Assembly (NCBI GenBank): GCA_016647705.1
Contig: CM028330.1
Location: 31,142,649-31,206,648 of the forward strand
Length of the DNA: 64,000 nucleotides
Direction: 5' to 3'
Source of the DNA: Eucommia ulmoides
Taxonomy: Eukaryota > Streptophyta > Magnoliopsida > Garryales > Eucommiaceae
Below the pieces are notes generated by a model. That model did not search any database. It saw only the letters and a list, made by a program, of their open reading frames with translations, and was not told the DNA's origin. This document shows positions 43,496 to 55,114 of this stretch, piece after piece (the stretch's first letter is position 1; each line of letters starts with the position of its first letter). Made by a program: the position numbers and the translations under genes.

Positions 43496-44886
43496 AAAAT
43501 AACTTACCATTATTGAAACTGAACCAATCTGGTTCGCCACCTAAGCAAGGAATTTAATGAGCATTAAACACTAATCCTATCAAGCATTTAATGTTTAGGA
43601 TGACATGGATTGGTTAGATTCAAAGCATGTAGATATTTTGTTCAAAATATCTTAAGGATAGCTAAAACCCTTGAAACGTAACTACCGGTTACAAGGTAAA
43701 GTAAGCCAATTCTATTTTATCCTAACCAAATTAGGGCCCCTCACATCAATGGTCACCACAAAGAATTAAAAACAAAGTGACACCTCAAGAATAGATTCAA
43801 AGAACCTTGGAAGCAACAACGACAACCAAACCGAAATAGTGAAACTAATCAATAAATAGCCACCAAATCGAACCAGAAGTGTCACATCAAGCCATCAATA
43901 CACCCATGCACCACCCAACACATTGAAAATTGTGTAATCATTGCCAATAATTGCCAATCATTACCAATGATTGCTAATGATTGCAAGAATCTTTAGAGAA
44001 TCTTCCACAATCTTGAAAATTTGCTCAAACTAATTCAAGATCAAGACAAGAAGACATGTTACCTAAGCCAAGCAGACACCAAGGAGCAACCTAGAATAGT
44101 CTACGCATTGCCCAATGCACAGACTCCCAAGTCTATATATATTGGGGCCTATTTTCATTTTTTAAATCTTGGGAAACCACTATTTCTCTCCCTCGGTTCA
44201 ATTAAAGCTCTCGGGTTCTAGGGTTTTTAGGAATTCACTTCAATAACACCTCAAAATTCTGCTGAAATTCAACCCTGGAGGAAGTTTTTGAGGTTTTTGA
44301 AGAAAAAACTCAAGGATTTAACAACAATCAATCGAGAATGACCAAAGAATACCAAGGATGAAACAAACATAATCACTTAAGGAAGATCACTTCCCCTAAG
44401 TAGGTATGTCTTCACGAAAAACCTTTTGATCTTGGCTTAAATATAGTGTTTATACTTGTACATAGCATGTTCATATAGTTTTTAGACATATATATCATTT
44501 ACATACATCCACAAACAACAATGAAAGCAAAAGACATAAAAAAACGTCAAAACAATGACAAAATCATCAATCCATATAAAATATGGTTCAAAAAAATCAA
44601 GAACACCAAGAACATTCGAGAACATGTTAAGAACATTTGAGGACCAAAAACACTCGAGAACATGTTAAGAACATGTGAGGGTTATATGCAAAAAATCTAC
44701 TACACCATGAGTTGTGCATAGTGTCTTTGTGATCCTCTCATAAACACATCGAACGAACTCTATTAACTATTAATCTAACCATATTCTGTTAATAACTAAC
44801 TTATTTAATGATAAACGTCAAGATCACAGCCTAGCACTAAGTCTTTAGGCTAGTGGAATGGCACCTTATATATAGAGAGAGAGAGA

Positions 44887-45530
44887 GAAAAAAGTAAAAT
44901 TTAGACCCTCTAACTATTGACACATTTCTAAGTGGTCCTTCTAAGTTTTGGCATTTCATTTCAAACCCTCTACGTATCGAAACGACTTTAATTGATCATT
45001 TTGTTAGAGATTCTGTTAAAACTAACAGAATCTCAGGGGTAAATGGGTCATTTCACATTTTATTTATTTATTTTTTAATCATTTTTTAATATACATTTTT
45101 TTTTGAGATTTCTCTCTCTTCCTCCTCTTCCCCTCTCTTCTCCTCACCTTCCTTCCTCTCCCTCTCCCTCTCCCTCCCTCCCTCTCCTCGCCACCTCCCT
45201 ATCCTCCCCACGACCTCCCTGTTTCAAGGGGTGGAACTCACCCCTGTAACAGGGGGTGCCACCCCCTGTTACGGGGGTGGTTCACCCCCAAAACAGGGGG
45301 TGGAGTTTCACCCCCTATTTTCAGGGGTGAAAACACCAGCCTTTCGGAAGTTCCAGACGCTTCTCAAAACCTTCGAAACCAGAAATCACCACTGATGAAA
45401 AAATAGAGGAGAGAGAAATCTTGTAAGGAAGAAGTGAAATGTTCTAAATCGAGTCGAGGAGAAATGGGTAAGAGAGAGAGAGGTGGGGTGGCTGGTGACT
45501 GGTGGGATGAGCTGAACAGGGGAGAGTGTT
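44887..45530 (+). repeat. Left terminal inverted repeat of the MULE
   Basis: Pairs with 47105-47709. Includes a TTTAGACCCTCTAAC end zone, an ACTAACAGAATCTCA zone, a CT-rich zone (45105-45210) and a zone of short C/G palindromes (45225-45330) such as CCCCCTGTTACGGGGG. Confidence 0.8.
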
Positions 45531-46374
45531 TATATTGTGTGTGTTTCTCTCTCTAGGTGCAAATTATGTGGGTCTTGCACGGGGATAGTTGTATTGTGTG
45601 TGTTTCTCTCTCTAGGTGAATTTACATGGGTAGTTATGTTGTATGGGTAGTTACGCGGGTATTGTGTGTGTTTCTCTCTCTAGGTGAATTTACGTGGGTT
45701 TGTGTTACGTGAGTTTGTGTAGTTACACGGATAGTGGTATAGTGTTCTCTCTCTAGATAGTGATGAATCTTGTTGTATAAAGTGGAACGTATGGAATGAA
45801 AAAAAAAAAAAAAGAAAGACTGAAAATTATCTAGAACTTATCTCTTCTTCCTTTATGCTCTTCTTCTCACACTTCTCTCTCTTCCCAAACTCTTAACAAC
45901 AGCTTGGTCCACCATTCTCTTCCCCAAATTCTGACATAACAGTGCCACGAATGAAGAATCGAGTTTTCGCTTCCTCAGCAATATTCGAAAGAAATGCAGT
46001 AAATTTGAGCTGGTACATCAATGTGAAAAGGGGGAACTATAGTTCGGCCATGTTAGTTTCCTGTAATAAAATAGGCGAAATTTCTCGAGCGAACCGAAAA
46101 CATAGAGATATTTACATACTGGTATACTATTTATTCATGATTTATCAGGGCAAAGCATTGTTATACCCTTGGACGGTAACGTTTTAGTTTTGAGTGTTTG
46201 TTTTTTGGTGAGCAAAAGTTGGAAAGAAAATAAAATACAAATCAGGGAACGAAAACATTGCTTCTCCTTCGTTGTTCATAGAAACACCTGCAGTTCTTAT
46301 CCTTTTCATCAGCTCACTGCATCATATTCTACAAGGGATTATAATTGCTTGCTATTTGATGACAAAGTGCTAAC
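45531..46374. other. MULE interior without recognised gene
   Basis: Begins with three or more copies of a TGTGTGTTTCTCTCTCTAGGTG unit, each ending in what could be a 3' or 5' splice-like CTCTAGGTG. 45780-46370 contains CT-rich leader-like sequence near 45840-45930 and an 82-codon open frame at 45942 that I do not recognise. Part of 46200-46374 is probably the 3' UTR of the captured gene on the minus strand. Confidence 0.45.
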
Positions 46375-47026
46375 TCAATTAACAACGAAGAAGGAAACCA
46401 ACAAGAGCATGACTGAACCGAAGCCATATTTGGAAATGACGAATCTGTCGGAAGTTGTAGAATTTGAAAGATATGGTGCGCTTGCATCCGCAGCTGTGTC
46501 GGCAGACGGAGATTGCGATGGAGAGCTTTCAGGAGTGGCAAAAGAAGGGATAGTGGCAGAGGCATAATCAGACGGAGAAGGGGCATCACCATACGGAGAA
46601 GGGGCATCGTCAGTTATTGGAGCATCAGCCACTGCAGGGGCAGGGCTCTTCGCTGGTGGTGGCGGCGACTTCTTTGCCATTTGTGGAGCAGAGGCTGGTG
46701 ATGATGATGATTTCGGTGGGGAAGCTATGGGAGCAATGGGAGGTAAACCAACTCCGGGAGCCAAAAGGAGACTAAAAACCTCGAGAACTGAAATGTTGTA
46801 GGGCTGAGCCTTCGAGTTTGACATCCAGAGCAACACCTTCCACCGCTGACCCGAAGAAGATTCAATTTTCCGTGTCGGTCACATTCAAGAACCCTTGCTG
46901 GGATGAGGCTTCACCAGTTTCCTGAAACAATGTAGTCAGAAGGGCAGTCTTGTTGGATAGGTTCTCAAGCTTCTGAAGGTTGTAGTAGTCGAGAATGACA
47001 TGGTTGCTCCAAAATTCATTCTTGGT
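46375..47026 (-). pseudogene. Captured fragment of a fasciclin-like arabinogalactan protein
   Basis: Minus strand. From 47026 the frame gives the second half of a FAS1 domain (SNHVILDYYNLQKL, NKTALLTTLFQETGE, GFLNVTDTEN, then FGSAVEG), with a TGA at 46862-46864 and a one-base shift near 46820. It resumes as QPYNISVLEV in the frame ending at 46375. A Pro/Ala/Ser-rich arabinogalactan region (SPPPPAKSPAPA) and a hydrophobic C-terminus (FGSVMLLLVSFFVV) that would be the GPI-anchor signal follow. Host proteins of this family sit at the outer plasma membrane and act in wall adhesion. The signal peptide and first half of FAS1 are missing. From memory it looks closest to the pollen-type FLA3/FLA14 group; that placement is weak. 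No promoter is visible, so it is probably inert. Confidence 0.8.
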
Positions 47027-47104
47027 TTCCACACCCGCATGCCCCTGCCCCCACTATCTCTCCTCCCCCCCCCCCCCCCCCCTCTTCTCTACATTTCTCC
47101 CCAT

Positions 47105-47709
47105 TTGCTCTCTCTCTATATACACTATCCCATGTTCAGCTCATCCCACCACTCACCAGCCACCCACCTCTCTCTCACTCTCTTACCCATTTCTCCTCGA
47201 CTCGATTTAGAACATTTCACTTGTTCCTTACATGCTTTCTCTCTCCTCTGTTTTTTCATCAATGGCGGTTTCTGGGTTCGAAGGTTTCGAGAAGTGTCTG
47301 GAACTTCTGAAAGGCTGGTGGTTTCACCCCTAAAAACAGGGGGTGAAACTCCACCCCCTGTTGCGAGGGGTGAGTTCCTGTTGCGAGGGGTGAGTTCCAC
47401 CCCTTGCAACAGGGAGGTGGCGGGGAGGAGAGGGAGGTGGCGAGGAGAGAGAGAGAGAGAGAGAGGGGGAGGAAGTGAGAGAAATCTCAAAAAAAAAATA
47501 TATATATATATATTAAAAAATGATTAAAAAATAAAGAACGTGAAATGACGTATTTACCCTTGAGACTCTGTTAGTTTTAACAGAATATTTAACGGAAGGA
47601 CCAATCAAAATCGTTTCGATACGTAGAGGGTTTGAAATGAAACGCCGAAACTTAGAGGGACCACTTAAAAATGTGTCAATCGTTAGAGGGTCTAAATTGT
47701 ACTTTTCCC
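47105..47709 (-). repeat. Right terminal inverted repeat of the MULE
   Basis: Reverse complement of 44887-45530 with substitutions and small indels. Contains a C16 run near 47066-47082 just inside it, a GA run near 47446-47464 and an AT run near 47500. It ends at TTTTCCC, 47709. Confidence 0.8.
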
Positions 47710-47921
47710 ATATGTATATGGTATTTTTTTTTTCTTTTCAGCTAACAATTAACATACTTACATTAATCTCACCAAAACAAAGGAGCTCGATTGTGGTGTT
47801 CTTAATGAAATCAAGGATGTTATTCACAAACCATTGAATGATTCATGTTTTGTATAAAAAATAAAAATCAAATAAAATCCATTTTAACTTGCATAAACGA
47901 ACTATTGATGACTTGATTCTC

Positions 47922-47961
<40 letters not shown>

Positions 47962-48370
47962 ATGATTAAAAAATAAAGAACGTGAAATGACGTATTTACC
48001 CTTGAGACTCTGTTAGTTTTAACAGAATATTTAACGGAAGGACCAATCAAAATCGTTTCGATACGTAGAGGGTTTGAAATGAAACGCCGAAACTTAGAGG
48101 GACCACTTAAAAATGTGTCAATCGTTAGAGGGTCTAAATTGTACTTTTCCCATATGTATATGGTATTTTTTTTTTCTTTTCAGCTAACAATTAACATACT
48201 TACATTAATCTCACCAAAACAAAGGAGCTCGATTGTGGTGTTCTTAATGAAATCAAGGATGTTATTCACAAACCATTGAATGATTCATGTTTTGTATAAA
48301 AAATAAAAATCAAATAAAATCCATTTTAACTTGCATAAACGAACTATTGATGACTTGATTCTCAATAATC
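47487..48370 (+). repeat. Perfect 442-bp tandem duplication across the MULE/LTR boundary
   Basis: The block starting near 47487 recurs 442 bases later, identical at every base I compared apart from the length of the AT run. The unit contains the end of the MULE inverted repeat and about 210 bp of flanking LTR. The two 66-codon frames at 47637 and 48079 are identical for this reason and are not genes. The breakpoints share TTCTCAA. Confidence 0.9.
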
Positions 48371-49184
48371 TGAGATATGTAGGCAACTTACGTATTGTTT
48401 CAGACCGAAATAATTAAAAATATTTCATATTTGAACAAGTTGGAATTATTTGTTGACCTAATTTCCTGTGTTTACTGGGATATGTAGGCAACTTTTATAA
48501 GGTTCAATCATTAAAACATACAAAAACATTTTCATTTCATATCATTTTGTATACTGGAGCTACATGTCAACCTGATTCCTTGTGAAAACAAGGATATGTA
48601 GGAAACCTTCATGAGGTTAGGTTGTTTACAATTTTGTATCTTATATTATGCTCTTGGGTTGTCGCTAACTAGATTAGTATAGTATTTACTACTTATATCA
48701 TATAAAAAGTACATAACAAAGATAAAAAGCTTTAAAATAGCGAATTATTTTGTTCAGTGAAAATTGAAGAAAATTATTTGGATCTTGTTTAATGGTAAAT
48801 ATTCTTTTATATTGAGGTACCGTCTTCGGACGGATGTCTTGGGGTGCGTAAAATCTTATCTGAGCTTAACCAACCCCCAAACGTAAAGAAAATCTCTAGT
48901 ACAAGACCTTATGAGTGAAAACGTGGGCCATTTCCAAAATAAAAAATGAATTTCTAAAACTCTTGGTGACCTAGCACATCATTTAACACATGTTAGGAAG
49001 CGACTCCGTTTTCAACTTAAAATTCTGACCCAAAGAAGTTCTCAAAACTGATGCCAATAAAATCCCTTGAAAACCATTTTCAAAGTGAACGGATTTGTAG
49101 GATTCCAAGAGGGAGGAATGAAAACTTATTTTCCTCTTCTTCTAGATCACTACTTCTTCCGCTATCAAAATTTAGGGTGCGCCA

Positions 49185-49983
49185 CAATATATGCCAATAT
49201 CTTGCAAGATATTGGTTATTATATCAAAATCTACTTGATTACCTATGAAATCTAAGGAGATATTGAGCCTATGCCTAGTAAACTAGCATTGAATGGCCTT
49301 ATATGGTCGTAAATAACATTAAATGACCATGTGCGATAGGCTCACATGCCTGTGCGTTGGTGAATGTGGAGGCTACCTGTTGCCTATAAAAAAGCAGCAT
49401 GTTTTCATTTGGAAACAAGTTTAGCCAAATCCCTTATCTCTCTAGGCTCGCATTTTTCTCTTGGGTCTTGGGATTTCGTAAGCCTTCTACCCCTTAAACA
49501 ACCTCAAATCTTACAAAACAAAACTCCTAAAAGGTGTTCTTGAGACTCTTTTAACAAGAGCTCAAGAAGTTATTGGGGAAGAACCAAGATGAAGGAAGAA
49601 GATTTAAAGAATGAAAAGAAGAAAAACACTTAGGGAAAGACTACTCCATAAGTTAGGTAAGTTTCCTTAAACTCATCTTTTATTTTGTTGTTTAGTACCT
49701 TTATATTGCTTGTATATAGTGTTATTATATAGTTCTTAGAGTTTTAGATCATCTACATAGTGTAAATACCTTGGGTTGTGTCAAGAACATCAAGAACACT
49801 ATGGTTTGTGCATAACATCTTTGGCTTGGTCAAGAACACAGGAAACCGAACTCCAATAAACTTAAAGTAAATGACCAATGATGGACTACTAACTACTAAG
49901 TACTAACAACTAACATTTATTTTTTCTGCTCTAGCCTAGATTACAACCTAGCCCTAGTCTCAGGCTTGTGGATTGGCACCCTA
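49185..49983 (+). repeat. Part of another Tat/Ogre-like LTR (left of the polymer)
   Basis: Matches the middle of the family's LTR, from before the TATA box (CCTATAAAAA, 49383) through the splice donor (AG|GTAAGT, 49655-49662) to ...GGATTGGCACCCTA. The LTR resumes at 61452 after the polymer. The TGTAGACACC start is missing, so this LTR is truncated on its left, where it abuts the end of the previous LTR. Confidence 0.65.
49979..49983. repeat. Target site duplication CCCTA, left copy
   Basis: CCCTA precedes TGTAAGAACC and is repeated after the far end of the polymer at 61447-61451. Confidence 0.8.
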
Positions 49984-50508
49984 TGTAAGAACCAATTTTT
50001 TTATGTACTTATTTTTATTTGGATTTTGTAATATTTAAAAAATATTTGTGTCTAATGTGTCATTTAACTTCCACTGTAAAATTGTTAGGGGTCGTTTTGA
50101 TATTTAAAATTTAGTTTTAAGAACTTTAGGGGTTTAGATGCTAATTTTAAATCAAATTTAAAATTAAAATTAGCATCTAAACCCACAAAGTTCCTAAAAC
50201 TAAATTTTAAATATCAAAACAACCCCTAACAAAAAATCTATACAAATGTCGATTTCAGTATTTGTTGAAGGGTTGACAAAAAAAAAGGTTTGTGCAGGAA
50301 ATTATGTTTTAATTTTTATTTCATTTGTAATAATTGTATTTATTATTTACAATTGAAATTTTGATTCGATTAATTGATAATTATAATTATCACTGTAGTT
50401 TGTAATTTTTTTTAGATTTATGGGTAATGTAATATTTGTTATTCAGTTTTAGTTTTAATTCTCTTTAGGAGAAATCGAGTGGCGGCTCTAGAAAACCGAG
50501 TTGTTAAA
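49984..50508 (+). repeat. Polymer LTR 1 (with ~230-bp internal deletion)
   Basis: TGTAAGAACC to GTTGTTAAA. Lacks the segment between GTCGATTT and CAGTATTTGTTG that the other LTRs carry (for example 51815-52036). Holds hairpin 50085-50229. Confidence 0.8.
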
Positions 50509-51540
50509 AAATTGTATTAGAGCATATGTATACGACCACTATAGGCTTCGGCCCATTACTCATAATAAGTTGACTAATATTTAAAAATAATAATTTTAGT
50601 ATAATTTATTAATTTTGCTTATTATTTATTTACAATTATGTATTTACGTTAATTTTTACTTTTGAGCCTTAATGGTATTTTAGAAATTCAAGTGGGGGGT
50701 TTTATGTGATATTTTTATATACATGTTACATGAGTATTAAACTTTAGAGACGTATTTACGTGTTTAAGACGTATTTATGTGTTTTATGACGTATTTATGT
50801 TATTAAAATTAGATATATTATTTTGGATTAATAACAATTACATATTTGCTTATTTTCAGAGAATCCATTATTTGAAATTTGGGTTGTGTTGATATTTTAC
50901 AAAAAACTTTACAAGATTATAAAATTAAATTGGGATTTAAATTGATGTGGATATTGGAGATGATTATTCTTGGTTTTAAGGGACAATTCACAAGGAAACC
51001 GGTTATCCATTGATTATGATGTTGGTTATGAATGTTGGATGGAATTGGTCAATATTTGATATGAGATATGGCAGTGGACTTTAAATTTCATGCCGAGTGA
51101 GAAAAATTATTGAGGTCGTAGACATGTTGGCACTGAGATAGACCCAATCCAAGTGAGACTACCATGATATTTTAAAAAATATATTTATTGGTTATATATA
51201 TACATATATGTTTATTACTATGTTTATTTGAGTGCGCAGCGGAAGTGTTTATAAGTATAAGATTCTTCGACAATTGGTTATCTAAGTTAGGAGTTACCGA
51301 CCAAAGTACACCATGTTGTGTGTGATTTGTTGAATATAGTATGGTCTACCGCAAATGGGGGAATGGCGATGTGTAGTATGGATTTATGTGAATATTGAAT
51401 AGTTGGTAACTTTCGGTTATAGGACCCTACACAGAGAATAATTGTTCTAGAATCGAGTGTAACTAATATGACCGTGCGATTCTGAATAAATTTTTTTCGA
51501 ACAAAATTTTGCAACGAAATTTATTTTAGGGGTGAAGGAT
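50509..51540 (+). other. Polymer interior 1
   Basis: Starts with the decayed primer site TTGTATTAGAGC (50512-50523), then GACGTATTTACGTG-type short repeats near 50750-50800. Ends with the AGGGGTGAAGGAT tract. The minus-strand open frame at 51287-51514 is a shadow with no family resemblance and is not conserved in all units. Confidence 0.8.
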
Positions 51541-52285
51541 TGTAAGATCTAACTTTTTTATGTGTATATTTTTATTTATATTTTATAACATTTAAAAAAT
51601 ATTGGGGTCTATTGTGTAATTTAACTTCCACTGTAAATTTGTTAGGGGTTGTTTTGATATTTAAAATTTAGTTTTAAGAACTTTTGGGGTTTAGATGCTA
51701 ATTTTAAATCAACTTTTAATTTTAAAATTAGCATCTAAACCCCTAAAGTTCTTAAAACTAAATTTTAAATATCAAAACGACCCCTAATAAAAAATCTATA
51801 CAAATGTCGATTTTAGTTCTGATTTTTGGTAGAATTGTTAATCTTATTTGTATTTAAGCTCTCCCTCTTTATTATGTGATTCATGCTAAAATTGTAGTTA
51901 AATTTAATTGTTAATTTTCAAGAAATATGTGTAAAAATTATGTGACAAATATACATATATGCTATTTGTTGGATTAATTAAATACACATACCAAAGGGGA
52001 TAAAATTCTACTGAGATTTGGCTCACAAGCCCACAGTATTTGTTGAAGGGTTAACAAAAAAAAGGTATGTGCCAAAAATTTTGTTTTAATTTTTATTTCA
52101 TTTGTAATAATTGTATTTATTATTTACAATTGAAAAATTGATTCGATTAATTGATAATTATAATTATCACTGTAGTTTGTAATCTTTTTTAGATTTATGG
52201 GTAATGTAATATTTGTTATTCAGTTTTAGTTTTAATTCTCTTTAGGAGAAATCGAGTGGCGGCTCTAGAAAACCGAGTTGTTAAA
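51541..52285 (+). repeat. Polymer LTR 2
   Basis: About 745 bp, full length. Hairpin at 51642-51787. Primer site TTGTATTAGAGC follows at 52289-52300. Confidence 0.85.
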
Positions 52286-53324
52286 AAATTGTATTAGAGC
52301 ATATGTATACGACCACTCTAGGTTTCGGTTATGTTACCCATTACTTATAATAAGTTGTCTAATATTTAAAAATAATAATTTTAGTATAATTTATTAATTT
52401 TGTTTATTATTTATTTACAATTATGTATTTACGTTAATTTTTACTATTGTGCCTTAATGATATTTTAGAAATTCAAGTGGGGGGCTTTATGTGAAATTTT
52501 TATCTACATGTTACGTGAGTATTAAACTTTAGAGACGTATTTACGTGTTTGAGACGTATTTATGTGTTTTAAGACGTATTTATGTGATTAAATTTAGATC
52601 TATTATTTTGGATTAATAACAATTACATATTTGCTTATTTTCAGAGAATCCATTATTTGAAGTTTGGGTTGTGTTGATATTTTACGAAAACTTTACAAGA
52701 TTATAAAATTAAATTGGGATTTAAATTGATGTAGTTATTGGAGATGATTATTCTTCGTTTTAAGGGACAATTCACAAGGAAACTGGTTATCCAGTGATTA
52801 TGATGTTGGTTATGAATGTTGGATGGAATTGGTCAATGTTTGATATGAGATATGGCAGTGGACTTTAAATTTCATGCCAAGTGAGAAAAATTATTGAGGT
52901 CGTGAACATGTTGGCACTAAGATAAACCCAATCCAAGTGAGACTACCATGATATTTTAAAAAATATATTTATTGGTTATATATATACATATATGTTTATT
53001 ACTATTTTTATCTGAGTACGCAGCGGAAGTATTTAGAAGCATAAGATTCTTCGACAATTGGTTATCTATGTTAGGAGTTACTGACCAAAGTACACCATAT
53101 TGTCTGTGATTTGTTGAATATAGTATGGTCTACCGCAAATGGGGGAATGGCAATGTGTAGTATGGATTTTTGTGAATTTTGAATTGTTGGTGACTTTCGG
53201 TTATAGGACCCTACACAGAGAATAATTATCCTAGAATCAAGTGTAACTAATATGACCGTGCGATTCTGAATAAATTTTTTTCGAACAAAATTTTGGGACG
53301 AAATTTATTTTAGGGGTGAAGGAT
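52286..53324 (+). other. Polymer interior 2
   Basis: Non-coding, about 95% like the other interiors by eye. Ends GGGGTGAAGGAT. Confidence 0.8.
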
Positions 53325-54074
53325 TGTAAGATCTAACTTTTTTATGTGCATATTTTTATTTGTATTTTATAACATTTAAAAACATATTTGGGTCTATTCT
53401 GTCATTTAACTTCCACTGTAAAATTTTTAGGGGTCGTTTTGATATTTAAAATTTGGTTTTAAGAACTTTAGGGGTTTAGATGTTATTTTTAAACCAACTT
53501 TTAAATTTAAAATTAGCATCTAAACCCCTAAAGTTCTTAAAACTAAATTTTCAATATCAAAACGACCGCTAATAAAAAATCGATACAAATGTCGATTTTA
53601 GTTCTGATTTTTTGTAGAATTGTTTATCTTATTTTTATTTAATCTATCTCTCTTTATTATGTGGTTCATGCTAAAATTGTAGTTAATTTTAATTGTTAAT
53701 TTTCAGGAAATATGTGTAAAAATTATGTGAGAAATATACATATATATATATATATTTGTTGGATTAATTAAATACACATACCAAAGGGGATAAAATTCTA
53801 CTAAGATTTGGCTCACAAGCCCACAGTATTTGCTGAAGGGTTGACAAAAAAAAGGTTTGTGCCGGAAATTTTGTTTTAATTTTTATTTCATTTGTAATAA
53901 TTGTATTTATTATTTACAATTAAAAAATTGATTCGATTAATTGATAATTATAATTATCACTGTAGTTTGTAATTTTTTCAGATTTATGGGTAATGTAATA
54001 TTTGTTATTCAGTTTTAGTTTTAATTCTCTTTAGGAGAAATCGAGTGGCGGCTCTAGAAAATCGAGTTGTTAAA
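53325..54074 (+). repeat. Polymer LTR 3
   Basis: About 750 bp. Hairpin at 53427-53572; a TA-rich expansion near 53740. Primer site at 54078-54089. Confidence 0.85.
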
Positions 54075-55114
54075 AAATTGTATTAGAGCATATGTATACG
54101 ACCACTCTAGGCTTCGGTTATGTTACCCATTACTCATAATAAGTTGACTAATATTTAAAAATAATATTTTTTGTATAATTTATTAATTTTGCTTATTATT
54201 TATTTACAATTATGTATTTACGTTAATTTTTACTTTTGAGCCTTAATGGTATTTTAGAATTTCAAGTGGGGGGCTTTATGTGATATTTTTATATACATGT
54301 TACGTGAGTATGAAACTTTAGAGACGTCTTTACGTGTTTGAGACATATTTATGTGTTTTATGTCATGTTTATGTTAATAAAATTAGATCAATTATTTTGG
54401 ATTAATAACAATTACATATTTGCTTATTTTCAGAGAATCCATTATTTGAAGTTTGGGTTGTGTTGATATTTTACGAAAAACTTTACAAGATTATAAAATT
54501 AAATTGAGATTTAAATTGATGTGAATATTGGAGATGATTATTCTTGGTTTTAAGGTACAATTCACAAGGAAACTGGTTATCCAGTGATTATGATGTTGGC
54601 TTTGAATGTTGGATGGAATTGGTCAATATTTGATATGAGATATGGCAGTGGACTTTAAATTTCATGCCAATTGAGAAAAATTATTGAGGTCGTAAACATG
54701 TTGGCACCGAGATAGACCTAATCCAAGTGAGACTACCTTGATATTTTAAAAAATATATTTATTGGTTGTATATATACATATATGTTTATTACTATTTTTA
54801 TCTGAGTGTGCAGCGAAAGTATTTAGAAGTATAAGATTCTTTGACAATTGGTTATCTATGTTAGGAGTTACCGACCAAAGTACACCATGTTGTGTGTGAT
54901 TTGTTGAATATAGTATGGTCTACTACAAATGGGGTAATGGCGATGTGTAGTATGGATTGTTGTGAATTTTGAATTGTTGGTGACTTTCGGTTATAGGACC
55001 CTACACAGAGAATTATTGTCTTAGAATCAAGTGTAACTAATATGACCGTGCGATTCTGAATAAATTTTTTTCAAACAAAATTTTGGGACAAAATTTATTT
55101 TAGGGGTGAAGGAT
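54075..55114 (+). other. Polymer interior 3
   Basis: Non-coding and collinear with interiors 1, 2 and 4. Confidence 0.8.

Larger units (their letters stand above)
44887..47709. mobile_element. Pack-MULE-like DNA transposon with ~600-bp terminal inverted repeats
   Basis: The ends are long inverted repeats: 44887-45530 and the reverse complement of 47105-47709. The outermost 17 bases pair (GAAAAAAGTAAAATTTA against GGGAAAAGTACAATTTA). Between them lie tandem TGTGTGTTTCTCTCTCTAGG units (45535-45680), unassigned sequence (45780-46370) and a fragment of a host fasciclin-like gene on the minus strand. No transposase is present. Long inverted repeats around a captured gene piece are the hallmark of Pack-MULEs. 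The 9-bp target duplication is unclear: ATATGTATA follows, and TTATATATA lies before a GA run on the left. It is inserted in a Tat/Ogre-like LTR. Confidence 0.7.
35532..49184 (+). repeat. Tat/Ogre-like LTR, right copy, interrupted three times
   Basis: Native pieces are 35532-36029, 43496-44886 and 47710-49184 (the last includes a duplicated 442-bp block). They match 22583-24968, 61452-62679 and 49185-49983 in order. It ends GGGTGCGCCA at 49184. Insertions are the copia-type dimer with an attached fragment (36030-43495) and the MULE (44887-47709). The TATA box is near 44132 and the splice donor at 44404. Confidence 0.75.

Noticed and set aside
46329..46607. Pro/Leu-rich minus-strand frame next to the FLA fragment
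   Set aside because: It is the Pro/Ser-rich arabinogalactan region read out of phase.
47000..47527. 175-codon plus-strand frame, the longest here outside elements
   Set aside because: Runs through the C16 run, CT-rich tract and palindromes of a transposon inverted repeat; composition alone keeps it open.
47637..48279. Two identical 66-codon frames suggesting a duplicated gene
   Set aside because: Identity is due to a DNA-level tandem duplication of transposon end and LTR; the frame is not conserved in the other LTR copies.
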